Below, in pieces: positions 18,080 to 26,096 of a stretch of DNA of 62,415 nucleotides (the stretch's first letter is position 1; each line of letters opens with the position of its first letter). The notes below the pieces were generated by a model. It made no database searches, was not told where the DNA came from, and saw nothing but the letters and a program-made list of their open reading frames with translations. The translations under genes were made by a program, and so were the position numbers. Location: NCBI GenBank assembly GCA_016292255.1, contig JAEEZZ010000148.1, forward strand, positions 1 through 62,415, in the 5' to 3' direction. The DNA is from Oscillospiraceae bacterium (lineage in GTDB: Bacteria > Bacillota > Clostridia > Oscillospirales > Oscillospiraceae).

Positions 18080-18721
18080 CTATTCTTTCAACCCAAAGGC
18101 TTTCTCCGCCAAAGCGACCGTCTGTTCAATGGTTCTGCGTTCATCCCTATAGATTACGTGAAACCCTGACTTTTCAAATTCATCATACCCTTCCTGTGAA
18201 CAAATCAATTTAAGGCCCTGCCGGTAGTTTTCCATCGCCTTTTCAGGATCTGGTTCTTCCATAATCAATTGATACAAGAACTGTTTCTCCGGATCTGGTC
18301 GGTCAAAAAACCTGTGCAACGGAATTTCGGGATCAGCAAGCATCACAAGGGTATGGTCCAAAGGGGCTATCTTTCTTAAGGTTTCAATACCAATATTCGT
18401 ATCAACAAAAACCTTTTTCCCCTGATTGCATATCTCCGGCAGCATTCTGAGCTCCAGTACTTCGCATTCTTTCCTCACGCCATCGATCCAGTCTTTATAT
18501 TGCTGTGGCGTTCTTCTGATAAAATCATGCCAGTCTTCAAGGTCTCTTGTATAGGTCAGGCAGGGGAACTCTTTGGTATCAAGTACGCCGGGATAATTGT
18601 CATGATAGTTTTCTTCGCATGCAATCCCCCTGTATTTTTTCGCCAATTCTTTAACCATTGTCGATTTCCCTGCATAAGAGGTCCCGATTATGAAGTAAGC
18701 ATTTTCAAGAAACAAATTCAT
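18080..18721 (-). CDS. P-loop nucleoside/nucleotide kinase-like protein
   Basis: The 213-residue protein has a Walker A motif GTSYAGKST at residues 13-21, a DTNIG segment near 107 and a lid-like region with HRFFDRPDPEKQ. The layout resembles small-molecule kinases rather than AAA+ ATPases. The substrate is unknown. The gene is flanked by a terminator on one side and decayed sequence on the other. Confidence 0.7.
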   Translation of the reverse strand: MNLFLENAYFIIGTSYAGKSTMVKELAKKYRGIACEENYHDNYPGVLDTKEFPCLTYTRDLEDWHDFIRRTPQQYKDWIDGVRKECEVLELRMLPEICNQGKKVFVDTNIGIETLRKIAPLDHTLVMLADPEIPLHRFFDRPDPEKQFLYQLIMEEPDPEKAMENYRQGLKLICSQEGYDEFEKSGFHVIYRDERRTIEQTVALAEKAFGLKE

Positions 18722-18886
18722 ATCCGTAACACACTTTCCTCAGATATCCTGCAACCGGATTTGCGATCTGTTTGGGTAGAGTAGAACGAAATCCTGCGAA
18801 CGGTGCGGCCAATGGCGTGCCAGCGGCTCCCCGGAGCCTGAGACCACGAAGAGCCCTCTTACCGACGCGGGACGCATTTGGAAGCC

Positions 18887-19060
18887 TTATCTGCTTTGCG
18901 CCTGCACGTAGCGATCCATGGTCTCTGCCGCCTGCTTTGCGGCCTGGACTGCGTGAACGACGGTCAGAGGCCCGGTGACAACATCGCCTGCGGCAAATAC
19001 GCCGTCTACAGTGGACATTTGGTTCTCGTCCACGATCAGAAGGCCCTTGGCGTTTCCCAT
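18887..19060 (-). pseudogene. C-terminal remnant of an FAD/NAD(P)-dependent oxidoreductase
   Basis: Fifty-seven codons in the minus strand encode the FAD-binding end of a GltD/thioredoxin-reductase-like enzyme: GVFAAGDVVTGPLTVVHAV, then AKQAAETMDRYV and a stop. Upstream of the in-frame ATG at 19060 the frame continues only as non-homologous sequence, so most of the gene is missing. No intact copy is in the window. Confidence 0.7.
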
Positions 19061-19285
19061 GCCGATGATTGGCCTTCTTCATGTCGGCGCAGCCCAGCAG
19101 AACCAGAATGGAGGCCATTTCTGATAATCCCGCAGGATATCAGTTGCTGTCAATTATTGAGACACAGAAATCAAGGAGAAGATAATTCTTAGAAGCATGC
19201 ACGTATGCGCACGAAAAATGATGAAAGACCTTGGAAGGGCAGCGAAAAAATGCCGGCTGTGCACGCGCCTGGTTGGCTTGCTCCG

Positions 19286-20494
19286 TTAAGGTTTCCGAAT
19301 GCAGAGGTTCAGAATCAGCGAGAGTCCCGCCAGGCAGAGCAGAAGAATAAAGGGAGCGGCGTAGCCTCCGGTGGATTCCACCAGACTCCCGGCAGCCGTG
19401 GCCGCGAAGGACGCGCCCATGAGGTTGAAGTTCATCACAGAGTAGTTCAGAGGGAAGTGCTTTGTCCCATAGAAGCCGGATGTGAAAGCCGAGGTGATGG
19501 TAGGGGCGGAGCCGTAGGAAAAGCCCGTCGCGCAGAGCCCTGCAACGCACAGGGGCAGAGACTTGGTCAGCACAGCCGTCAGGGCGATCCCGGCGGCAAG
19601 AATGGTCAGACCGTTCGCCAGCAGCATGGTCCGCTTTCTGCCGTATCTGTCGAACACGAGTCCGACGGCGATCCGCCCCAGGCCGTTGCAGACGGAGAGG
19701 ATCCCAACCAGCGTGGACGCAAAGGCGGCCTTCGCCCCCACGGAGAGCGCCAGATCCCGGGCAAAGGAAAAGACTGTATTGCCCACCGCTGCAAGACAGA
19801 CGATGCAGAAGAAAGCCAGCCAGAAGGAGGGCCTGCGGACCATTTCTCCTGTTTGGTAATCCTTCAGCTCGAAGGACTCCTCGCCCGCGGAACGCTTTTG
19901 CGGCGGCTGGGGCAGGACCTCGTTTTCTCCCGGCCTGCGAAGCAGCAGCGCCGTGACGGTCAATACCACAGCCAACAGGATCCCGACGGTGAGAAACGCC
20001 GTCCGCCAGCCGGGCCCTTCGATCAGAGCGGAGGCCAGCTTGCCTACCACCAGGGCAGAGGTGCCGAAGCCCATCAGCAGCGCGCCGGAGCAGAGTCCTT
20101 TTTGATCCGGAAACCAGGCGCTGACAGTGGAAATGATCACGTTATAGGAAATGCCGATCCCAAAGGCGGCGGTGACGCCGTAGCTGAGGTAGAGCGTCAC
20201 GACACCGCCGCTGAGCCTGGAAGTCAGGAAAAAGCCGAGCCCGCTGAGGACTGCCGCCGCGAGCAGCGAGATCCGGCTGCCCAGACGCTTGCTGACCAGA
20301 CCTCCGAAAAACCCGCCCAGGCAGTAGAAGCACATGGTCAGCGTAAAGTTCAGGGCCAGCTCCGACCCGGACCAGCCGAACTCCTCAGCCAGAGGCGCTT
20401 TTAAAATGGACCAGGCGTAGATTACGCCGGCGACCATCAGAGAAATAGTTCCGAGAATCAAATAGGCCCAACGGACCGTGGCGTTCTTTTTCAT
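19286..20494 (-). CDS. MFS transporter, oxalate/formate antiporter (OFA) type
   Basis: The 402-residue protein has twelve predicted membrane helices, with MFS loop signatures GLVSKRLGSR after helix 2 and VFDRYGRKRTM after helix 8. The N-terminus (WAYLILGTISLMVAGVIYAWS) is characteristic of the OFA subfamily, which carries organic acids. The actual substrate is unknown. GGAGGAG precedes ATG 20494. Nearest neighbours give no pathway clue. Confidence 0.88.
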   Translation of the reverse strand: MKKNATVRWAYLILGTISLMVAGVIYAWSILKAPLAEEFGWSGSELALNFTLTMCFYCLGGFFGGLVSKRLGSRISLLAAAVLSGLGFFLTSRLSGGVVTLYLSYGVTAAFGIGISYNVIISTVSAWFPDQKGLCSGALLMGFGTSALVVGKLASALIEGPGWRTAFLTVGILLAVVLTVTALLLRRPGENEVLPQPPQKRSAGEESFELKDYQTGEMVRRPSFWLAFFCIVCLAAVGNTVFSFARDLALSVGAKAAFASTLVGILSVCNGLGRIAVGLVFDRYGRKRTMLLANGLTILAAGIALTAVLTKSLPLCVAGLCATGFSYGSAPTITSAFTSGFYGTKHFPLNYSVMNFNLMGASFAATAAGSLVESTGGYAAPFILLLCLAGLSLILNLCIRKP

Positions 20495-20812
20495 GCGAAA
20501 CTCCTCCGTGAATCAACATGCCGCAATTATACCACAAGAAACGAAGCAGTTTCAAGAGGGGAAAAAGATCCGAATGGTTAATTGATTTTTTTATATTTCC
20601 ATGGGAAGCTGCTCGGGTGCAATCAGCACGTTTGCGAAAAAACCTGCACATTTCAAGAGGCCTTGTCAGCAGGAACATGGTAATAAACGCAGTCTTGAAA
20701 AAACGACCCGGCTGTGCTACACTGTCAGCGTTACAGAAGGGGCGTTTCTCGTCTCAATAAAGGAACTCAAATTGCCCTGCGGGACGCTTGCAAACTTCGA
20801 GGAGGCAATTCA
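20495..20812. other. Divergent intergenic region with a plus-strand promoter
   Basis: No gene was seen in these 318 bases. It contains the likely control region for the MFS gene (leftwards) and a plus-strand promoter annotated separately. Confidence 0.6.
20695..20723 (+). promoter_or_regulatory. SigA-type promoter
   Basis: TTGAAA at 20695-20700, a 17-base spacer and TACACT at 20718-20723. It would give a leader of about 85 bases before the gene at 20813. Confidence 0.65.
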
Positions 20813-21313
20813 ATGAAGAAAAAAGCTCTGATTGTGACCGTTGGAATACTATTTGTTGTGCTGCTTGGGACGATATTCACTGGTACAACAAGATATTCCT
20901 GTACTTCTATGGAAAAACTGTTTGCAAACGACAAGCTATTGTTTCATAATGCAGCAGAGATGCTTCTGGATCATCCTTGTGATGGTGGGATACGGATCAG
21001 GAAAGAGGATCCGCAGAACGAGTTAGTAACGGTTGTCCAAGTTGGGGAGCTTTTCATTGAAACAGAAGGAGCTGCTTTTTCAAGTGACATTAACGAGGAA
21101 ATCTACGCAGCGGTAGCTCCGCTTTTTGAAAAAAACGATGTTACAGGAATTGCGGGTGGCTCCGGTCAAATTCAATTTGCAATCAATTCTTATATGGGGG
21201 AAGAATCATCCATTATTTTTTCCACCAATAACAAGCCGAGAGGATCTTTCCCGACACTCATTGAGCAGAAAAAGCTCGAAGAAAACTGGTATGCGATTAT
21301 CTGTCAGGACTGA
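20813..21313 (+). CDS. Uncharacterised membrane-anchored or secreted protein
   Basis: The 166-residue protein has a basic N-terminus (MKKKAL) followed by a single hydrophobic segment, IVTVGILFVVLLGTIFTG, which is a signal anchor or uncleaved signal peptide. The remainder is an extracytoplasmic domain with no motif I recognise and only two cysteines. ATG 20813 follows GGAGG at good spacing, so the 33 extra upstream codons are discarded. Confidence 0.75.
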   Translation: MKKKALIVTVGILFVVLLGTIFTGTTRYSCTSMEKLFANDKLLFHNAAEMLLDHPCDGGIRIRKEDPQNELVTVVQVGELFIETEGAAFSSDINEEIYAAVAPLFEKNDVTGIAGGSGQIQFAINSYMGEESSIIFSTNNKPRGSFPTLIEQKKLEENWYAIICQD

Positions 21314-21414
21314 CTTGGAAGAAGAAAAAACTATGAGCCCAGATGAACGGAAACGGGACTGTATTTGTCAAGGGATATGTTTGTCGTGATATTTCGGATA
21401 AAGGAGCAGCAAGG

Positions 21415-21723
21415 ATGAAACCGAAAAAAGGCAATAATTGGACCGCATACTATGACCCCGACACGAAGCGGTTTTTTGCGGAGATCATATACACCAGCCG
21501 CGAGGGGCGGGAGCAGTACAACTACGAGATCACGAAGGACCTTTACAACCGGCTCGGCACCTTCCGGGACGACGTGGTAAACGAGCGGCTGATCCATACC
21601 GCAAAGCGGACGTATTCCTTCGAGAATACCATGTATGGCACCCTCGGCCCGGAGCGAGTCGTTTGGGACGAAGAAGCCAACGAAGCCATGCACAAAGCGG
21701 TACAAAAGCAGAAAAAGAAATAA
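21415..21723 (+). CDS. Uncharacterised small protein
   Basis: About 102 residues, lysine- and tyrosine-rich, with WTAYYDPDTKRFFAEI near the start and a lysine-rich tail (VQKQKKK). No membrane segment or known motif is seen. ATG 21415 is preceded by AAAGGAG; an upstream ATG at 21343 in the same frame is less likely. Confidence 0.6.
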   Translation: MKPKKGNNWTAYYDPDTKRFFAEIIYTSREGREQYNYEITKDLYNRLGTFRDDVVNERLIHTAKRTYSFENTMYGTLGPERVVWDEEANEAMHKAVQKQKKK

Positions 21724-21768
21724 AAACGGAAATGAACCCCTCGCTGCGGGCAACTCAAGCTGCGGCAA
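21718..21768. repeat. Second copy of a terminator-like repeat
   Basis: AATAAAAACGGAAATGAACCCC followed by a G+C-rich hairpin half resembles 17951-18006 base for base over about 45 positions, but the right arm is degraded (CTGCGGCAATGG instead of CTGCGGCGAGGGG). Both copies lie at the 3' end of a gene. Confidence 0.55.
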
Positions 21769-21792
21769 TGGTATCTGGGAGGATCGCAGACG

Positions 21793-22545
21793 GTGAATGA
21801 TTATTTGAGCAATCTGAAAAAAATAGAGTTTGTCATTATAATGGCGTGTACCGGAAGGTGTAAACACTGTTCAGAGGGTGACCACGATGGATTCACAGGG
21901 CATATCGATGCAGATGCAGCAGCGGAAGCGATCGAAAAGATCTGTGCACATTACCGGATCAAAACCGTGATGACATTTGGCGGCGAGCCGCTCCTATACC
22001 CTGATGTGGTCTGCAAGATACACAAAACGGCATCCGATTTGGGAATCGAAAAGAGACAGCTGATCACAAACGGGTTTTTTTCTAACGATCCGGAAAGAAT
22101 AGAAGCCGTTGCGAGAGATCTGAAAAACAGCGGCGTCAATGATCTGCTTTTGTCAGTAGACGCGTTTCATCAGGAGTACATTCCCCTTGAACCGGTTTTC
22201 CATTTTGCCAAAAGCGCCGTGCAAGCCGGGATTCCCGTCCGGCTGCAGCCTGCGTGGCTTGTAAGTCCCGAAGACCAGAATCCGTACAATGCCCGGACGC
22301 GGGAAATCATTCGAGAATTTGATCCCTTGCATATCTCGCTCAATCAGGGCAACGTGATCTTTCCTTCCGGGAACGCCCTGAAATACCTGCGCGAGTATTT
22401 CGATGAAAAGGCGCCGGTTTCAAACCCTTATGAGGAAGACCCTAAAGACGTCAGAACGATCTCTTTTGACCCGGATGGGGGAGTTTTGAACGGGAACATT
22501 TATCAAACGGGTATTCTTGAAATTGTTGAGAAATATAAACCGTGA
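21793..22545 (+). CDS. Radical SAM protein
   Basis: The 250-residue protein has the cluster motif CTGRCKHC (Cys 19, 23 and 26), the SAM-contact GGEPLLYPD near residue 65, and a QGNVIFPSGNAL segment. It is short and has no cysteine-rich SPASM extension at the C-terminus, though SFDPDGGVLNGNI resembles the start of one. It starts at GTG 21793 after GGGAGG. A neighbouring substrate peptide is not obvious; the small lysine-rich protein upstream is a weak candidate. The function is unknown. Confidence 0.82.
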   Translation: MNDYLSNLKKIEFVIIMACTGRCKHCSEGDHDGFTGHIDADAAAEAIEKICAHYRIKTVMTFGGEPLLYPDVVCKIHKTASDLGIEKRQLITNGFFSNDPERIEAVARDLKNSGVNDLLLSVDAFHQEYIPLEPVFHFAKSAVQAGIPVRLQPAWLVSPEDQNPYNARTREIIREFDPLHISLNQGNVIFPSGNALKYLREYFDEKAPVSNPYEEDPKDVRTISFDPDGGVLNGNIYQTGILEIVEKYKP

Positions 22546-22556
22546 TATTGTAAAAG

Positions 22557-22593
22557 AATCCTTGATAATCTTTGGATTTTCAAGGATTTTTCG
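22557..22593 (+). terminator. Intrinsic terminator after the radical SAM gene
   Basis: AATCCTTG / CAAGGATT stem followed by TTTTTCG. The block is related to the hairpin at 58047-58094. Confidence 0.7.
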
Positions 22594-22597
22594 ATGG

Positions 22598-22661
22598 TCC
22601 GAGTGTTCATAACGGATTTGAAAACAAAGCGAGTGCCTGAAATCCGTTATAGACGCTCGCA
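22598..22661. repeat. Long inverted repeat, block B copy 1
   Basis: CGAGTGTTCATAACGGATTT pairs with AAATCCGTTATAGACGCTCG across a 20-base loop (17 of 20 positions). It lies directly at the 3' end of the tRNA fragment and is homologous, in the same orientation, to 58093-58164. Confidence 0.7.
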
Positions 22662-22662
22662 G

Positions 22663-22707
22663 TGGTCGGAGTGGCGGGATTCGAACCAACGGCCTCTTGG
22701 ACCCGAA
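22663..22707 (-). pseudogene. 3' half of tRNA-Pro(CGG), attachment-site-like
   Basis: Read on the minus strand, it runs from an anticodon loop TTCGGGT through CCAAG, the T loop GGTTCGAATCC and the acceptor end CACTCCG-A-CCA. The 5' half of the tRNA (acceptor 5' strand and D arm) is absent upstream. A tRNA fragment running from the anticodon loop to CCA is the usual scar left where an integrative element entered a tRNA 3' end. Confidence 0.7.
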
Positions 22708-22782
22708 CGCATCTGGGACCCTTCAACCGGTCATTTCAGGCCATTTCCGCCGGTCTCCGCCTGCTAAAACCTGCTCTTCGCC

Positions 22783-22850
22783 GGTCTTATCTCCATTGCT
22801 CCCGGCTCCAGATTTCCGCTAAGTAGTCAGATATGTGGTCAAACCCGTTT
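22783..22850. repeat. Repeat block C copy 1
   Basis: CGCCGGTCTTATCTCC ... TTTCCGCTAAGTAGTCAG followed by TGTGGTCA. A homologous block in the same orientation lies at 57921-57985 (TTTCCGCTAAATAGTCAG, TGTGGTCA). Confidence 0.65.
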
Positions 22851-22900
22851 TCACAGGCTATCCAGGTCCCAGAACCGACCTTGCATCAGCTCCCTGTAGC

Positions 22901-23003
22901 GGCGCACACCATGCGCCACCCACGATCCTTGTCATTCTGAGCGGAGCGTAGCGGAGTCGAAGAATCCGCTTCTCCCGTCCTGCAGCGGCGCACATCGTGC
23001 GCC
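22901..23003. repeat. Pair of REP-like palindromes
   Basis: GGCGCACACCATGCGCC (22901-22917) and GGCGCACATCGTGCGCC (22987-23003), both preceded by a GTAGC- or GCAGC-type pentamer. The TGTCATTCTGAGC ... GAAGAATCC repeat lies between them at 22930-22967. Sister palindromes occur at 39382-39398 and 46684-46700. Confidence 0.75.
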
Positions 23004-23321
23004 ATGGCCCCGGTTCCCGGCGGTCAAAATCTGCGACGCAGTAGACAAAGACTACGCCCTGCGAGGCATCATCCCTCTGCCTGATCCAGAAGCGCCCTTG
23101 CGCGTTTCTGGATCTTGCTATATTGAAGGTTTTTCGCAGTATACCATACAAATCCATGAAAGGGAAGTAGTTCTTTCTCTTGCCGGATAGTTTTTGTATC
23201 CTTCAACCCACCCTCCGGCTTGATGCATATATTATTCGTATTTGTATGTGTTGGACCCACCCCCGGGCCACCATGGACCCCCTTGAACTACTCAACCTAT
23301 AAGTATAATAACAGAAAGAAT

Positions 23322-23441
23322 TTACAGTATTAGAGAGAAAAAAACTGTATCGATGCCGATGCTTAAGATACTGTGGTTTTCCGTCTTGACCTGAGAAATA
23401 CCGAATCCAGCCAACAGAAGCCCGCATAGCAATACAACCAT
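23322..23441 (-). pseudogene. Possible membrane-protein remnant
   Basis: A 39-codon minus-strand frame with a hydrophobic N-terminus (MVVLLCGLLLAGFGIS) then a stop. It resembles the first helix of an integral membrane protein; the frame is closed by a stop 14 codons upstream. It is probably decay rather than a gene. Confidence 0.25.
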
Positions 23442-23620
23442 CCGCCAGGTGCTCAGTTGTCGGATAAACAGCCCTCTTTCTCAGGTCTTGACTCGTATAA
23501 TTCCTGCACTTTTTTAGGCCTTTTCTGCTGTCAAAGGCTCTGTGACAAGGATAATATTTTTATCCAGACCTTTGCATTATGATGATACTCAAACCGGGAA
23601 GTACAAATATCCCTTTCCTG

Positions 23621-23649
23621 TTTACTTTTCTGACCATTTTTGCTATAAT
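23621..23649 (+). promoter_or_regulatory. Promoter of the type I restriction operon
   Basis: TTTACT at 23621-23626, a 17-base spacer and a perfect TATAAT at 23644-23649, about 70 bases before the hsdR start. Confidence 0.7.
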
Positions 23650-23720
23650 ATACATTGGATTGTTGTAATTTCACAAATTGTTTGTGTTTGCGGAGTATGA
23701 GACGAGATGGAGGGAGCTGT

Positions 23721-26096
23721 ATGGATACGATCTTGCCCAAAAGCCAGATGACCGAAGAGGATATCAAGCTGAACTATATCACCCCCGCCCTGGTCTCCCG
23801 CGGTTGGCAAAACAAGATTACGATGGAGACCAAAGTCCAATTCACGGACGGTAAGGTCAACATCCGGGGCAACATCATTGCCCGCGATACGCCGAAAAAG
23901 GCGGATTATATCCTCTATGTCAATGCCAATAACCCTATCGCCGTGGTGGAAGCCAAGGACAATCACCACACGGTTTCCTTTGGCCTGCAGCAGGCTATGA
24001 GCTATGCGAAGATGCTGGACCTTCCCTTCGCCTACAGCTCCAACGGCGACGCCTTCTACGAGCACGACTTCCTCACCGGCCAGGAGCGGCAGATCCCCCT
24101 GGATCAGTTCCCAACCTACGACGAGCTCTGCGCCAGATTCCGGGCGGAGGTCAACGGCGGCGCCGGACTCACGCCGGCGGAGACCGCTGTCCTGCGCCAG
24201 CCCTATTATACGAGCCTGAACACCTATCCGCCCAGGTACTACCAGCGGATTGCCATCAATCGCACCGTGGACGAGATCGCCAAGGGGAAGCAGCGTCTGC
24301 TCCTCGTCATGGCCACCGGCACCGGAAAGACCTACACGGCCTTCCAGATCGTCTACCGGCTGCTGAAATCCGGACTGAAAAAGAAGGTCCTCTATCTGGC
24401 TGACCGGAATATCCTGGTGGATCAGTCCATCCAGCAGGACTTCTCTCCGCTGGAAAAGACCATCCATAAGATCAACTTTGCCAAGGATGATCCGAGCTCC
24501 ATTACCTCTTATGAGGTCTATTTCTCACTTTATCAGCAGTTGACAGACCGGGAGGACGAGAAAGACGATGATGACGCTGCCTCCAGACTGGCGGCCCTGT
24601 TCAGCCCGACCTTCTTTGACCTGGTCATTGTGGACGAATGTCACCGGGGCTCTGCCAAGAAGGATAGCAATTGGCGCAAGATCCTGGAGTATTTCAGCAG
24701 CGCGACCCAGATCGGCATGACCGCCACGCCGAAGGAGACCAAATACATCTCCAACATCGACTATTTCGGCGATCCGATCTTTATCTACAGCCTGAAGGAG
24801 GGCATCGACGACGGCTTCCTTGCCCCCTTTAAGGTCGTCAATATTACCATGGATATCAGCGACGGCTGGCGGCCCAGGGAAGGCCAACTGGATTATTACG
24901 GCTTTCCGATCCCGGATCGAATTTACAACAACAGCGACTACGACTACAATATCGTCCTGGAGGATCGCACCTGGCGGGTTGCGCGAGAGATCACGAACTA
25001 TCTGAAAAGCACAGACCGCATGGCAAAGACCATCGTCTTCTGCGCCACGGAGGAGCATGCAGAGCGCATGCGGATTGCCCTAACGAATTTGAATTCCGAC
25101 ATGGTGAAGAAATACCCGGACTATGTGGTGCGCATCACCGGCGGCGACGCCTACGGCAAGAGCAAGCTGGACTACTTCATCTCTGTTGGCGTGAAGGTGC
25201 CTGTGATTGCCACGACCTCCAAGCTGCTCTCCACCGGCGCGGACTGCAAGATGACCAAGCTGATCGTACTGGATCAGATGATCAACTCCATGACGGAATT
25301 CAAGCAGATCATCGGACGCGGCACCCGTCTGCGGGAGAAGGACGGCAAGACCCATTTCACCGTCATGGATTTTCGGGGGGTGACCCGTCTCTTCGCGGAT
25401 CCCGATTGGGACGGTCCCATCGAGCAGGATCCGGACTACGACCCGAACCGTCCCCCGAAGGACCCGGACGCAGAACCGCCCGCGCCGCCCGATCCCGATG
25501 ATCCTCCCGCCATCCTTCTGCCCAAGCCCTATGTGGACGAGGACGGCTGCCATGTCCATGTGATCTATAAGACCGTCTCCATCTATGACGCCAAAGGTAA
25601 GCTGCTGCGACAGGAGAGCGTCATCGACTACACGAAATCCAGCATCCTGGGGACCTACGCCTCCCTGGATAACTTCATCCGCCAATGGACCGCCGAGGAG
25701 AAAAAGGATAAGATTCGCGCCCTCTTCCGAGAGCGCGGCATCGACCTGGAAGCCCTGAAAGCCGACCAGAGTATGGCCGACGTGGACGACTTCGACTTCA
25801 TTTGCCACGTGGCCTTTGACCGCAAGCCCCTGACCCGCAAGGAGCGGGCCGACAACGTCCAGAAACGTGACTTCCTGAGCAAATACGGTCCCGACGCCCG
25901 AAAGGTGCTGGAAGCGCTGATAGAAAAGTATTTGAATACCGGCGTCTACGAGATGGAAAGCATGGACGTACTGAAAATAGATCCTTTGAAACAGCTCGGA
26001 GCACCCTCTAAGATCGTAAAATATTTCGGCGGCAAGGAAGGCTATCTGACTGCCGTAAAAGAATTGGAAAAAGTGCTGTATGAGGTAGCAATATGA
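23721..26096 (+). CDS. hsdR: Type I restriction enzyme, R subunit
   Basis: The 791-residue motor-nuclease subunit translocates DNA and cleaves unmethylated targets. The N-terminal nuclease shows DYILYVNANNPIAVVEAKD (Asp and Glu-x-Lys, near residues 60-78). The helicase core has Walker A MATGTGKT near 197, VDECHRG near 305, TATPKET near 337 and QIIGRGTRLREKDGKT near 530. A proline- and aspartate-rich linker (near 580-600) precedes the C-terminal helical domain. ATG 23721 is chosen over upstream frame starts because GGAGGGAG precedes it. The stop overlaps hsdM by ATGA. Confidence 0.93.
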   Translation: MDTILPKSQMTEEDIKLNYITPALVSRGWQNKITMETKVQFTDGKVNIRGNIIARDTPKKADYILYVNANNPIAVVEAKDNHHTVSFGLQQAMSYAKMLDLPFAYSSNGDAFYEHDFLTGQERQIPLDQFPTYDELCARFRAEVNGGAGLTPAETAVLRQPYYTSLNTYPPRYYQRIAINRTVDEIAKGKQRLLLVMATGTGKTYTAFQIVYRLLKSGLKKKVLYLADRNILVDQSIQQDFSPLEKTIHKINFAKDDPSSITSYEVYFSLYQQLTDREDEKDDDDAASRLAALFSPTFFDLVIVDECHRGSAKKDSNWRKILEYFSSATQIGMTATPKETKYISNIDYFGDPIFIYSLKEGIDDGFLAPFKVVNITMDISDGWRPREGQLDYYGFPIPDRIYNNSDYDYNIVLEDRTWRVAREITNYLKSTDRMAKTIVFCATEEHAERMRIALTNLNSDMVKKYPDYVVRITGGDAYGKSKLDYFISVGVKVPVIATTSKLLSTGADCKMTKLIVLDQMINSMTEFKQIIGRGTRLREKDGKTHFTVMDFRGVTRLFADPDWDGPIEQDPDYDPNRPPKDPDAEPPAPPDPDDPPAILLPKPYVDEDGCHVHVIYKTVSIYDAKGKLLRQESVIDYTKSSILGTYASLDNFIRQWTAEEKKDKIRALFRERGIDLEALKADQSMADVDDFDFICHVAFDRKPLTRKERADNVQKRDFLSKYGPDARKVLEALIEKYLNTGVYEMESMDVLKIDPLKQLGAPSKIVKYFGGKEGYLTAVKELEKVLYEVAI

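Larger units (their letters stand above)
22546..23720. other. Gene-poor junction before the restriction island
   Basis: About 1.2 kb with no convincing intact gene. Besides the terminator, tRNA fragment and blocks B and C, it holds two GGCGCA-type REP palindromes, a hairpin TCCAGAA/TTTCTGGA at 23086-23113, a tiny minus-strand membrane-peptide frame (23322-23441) and the hsdR promoter. Confidence 0.7.
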
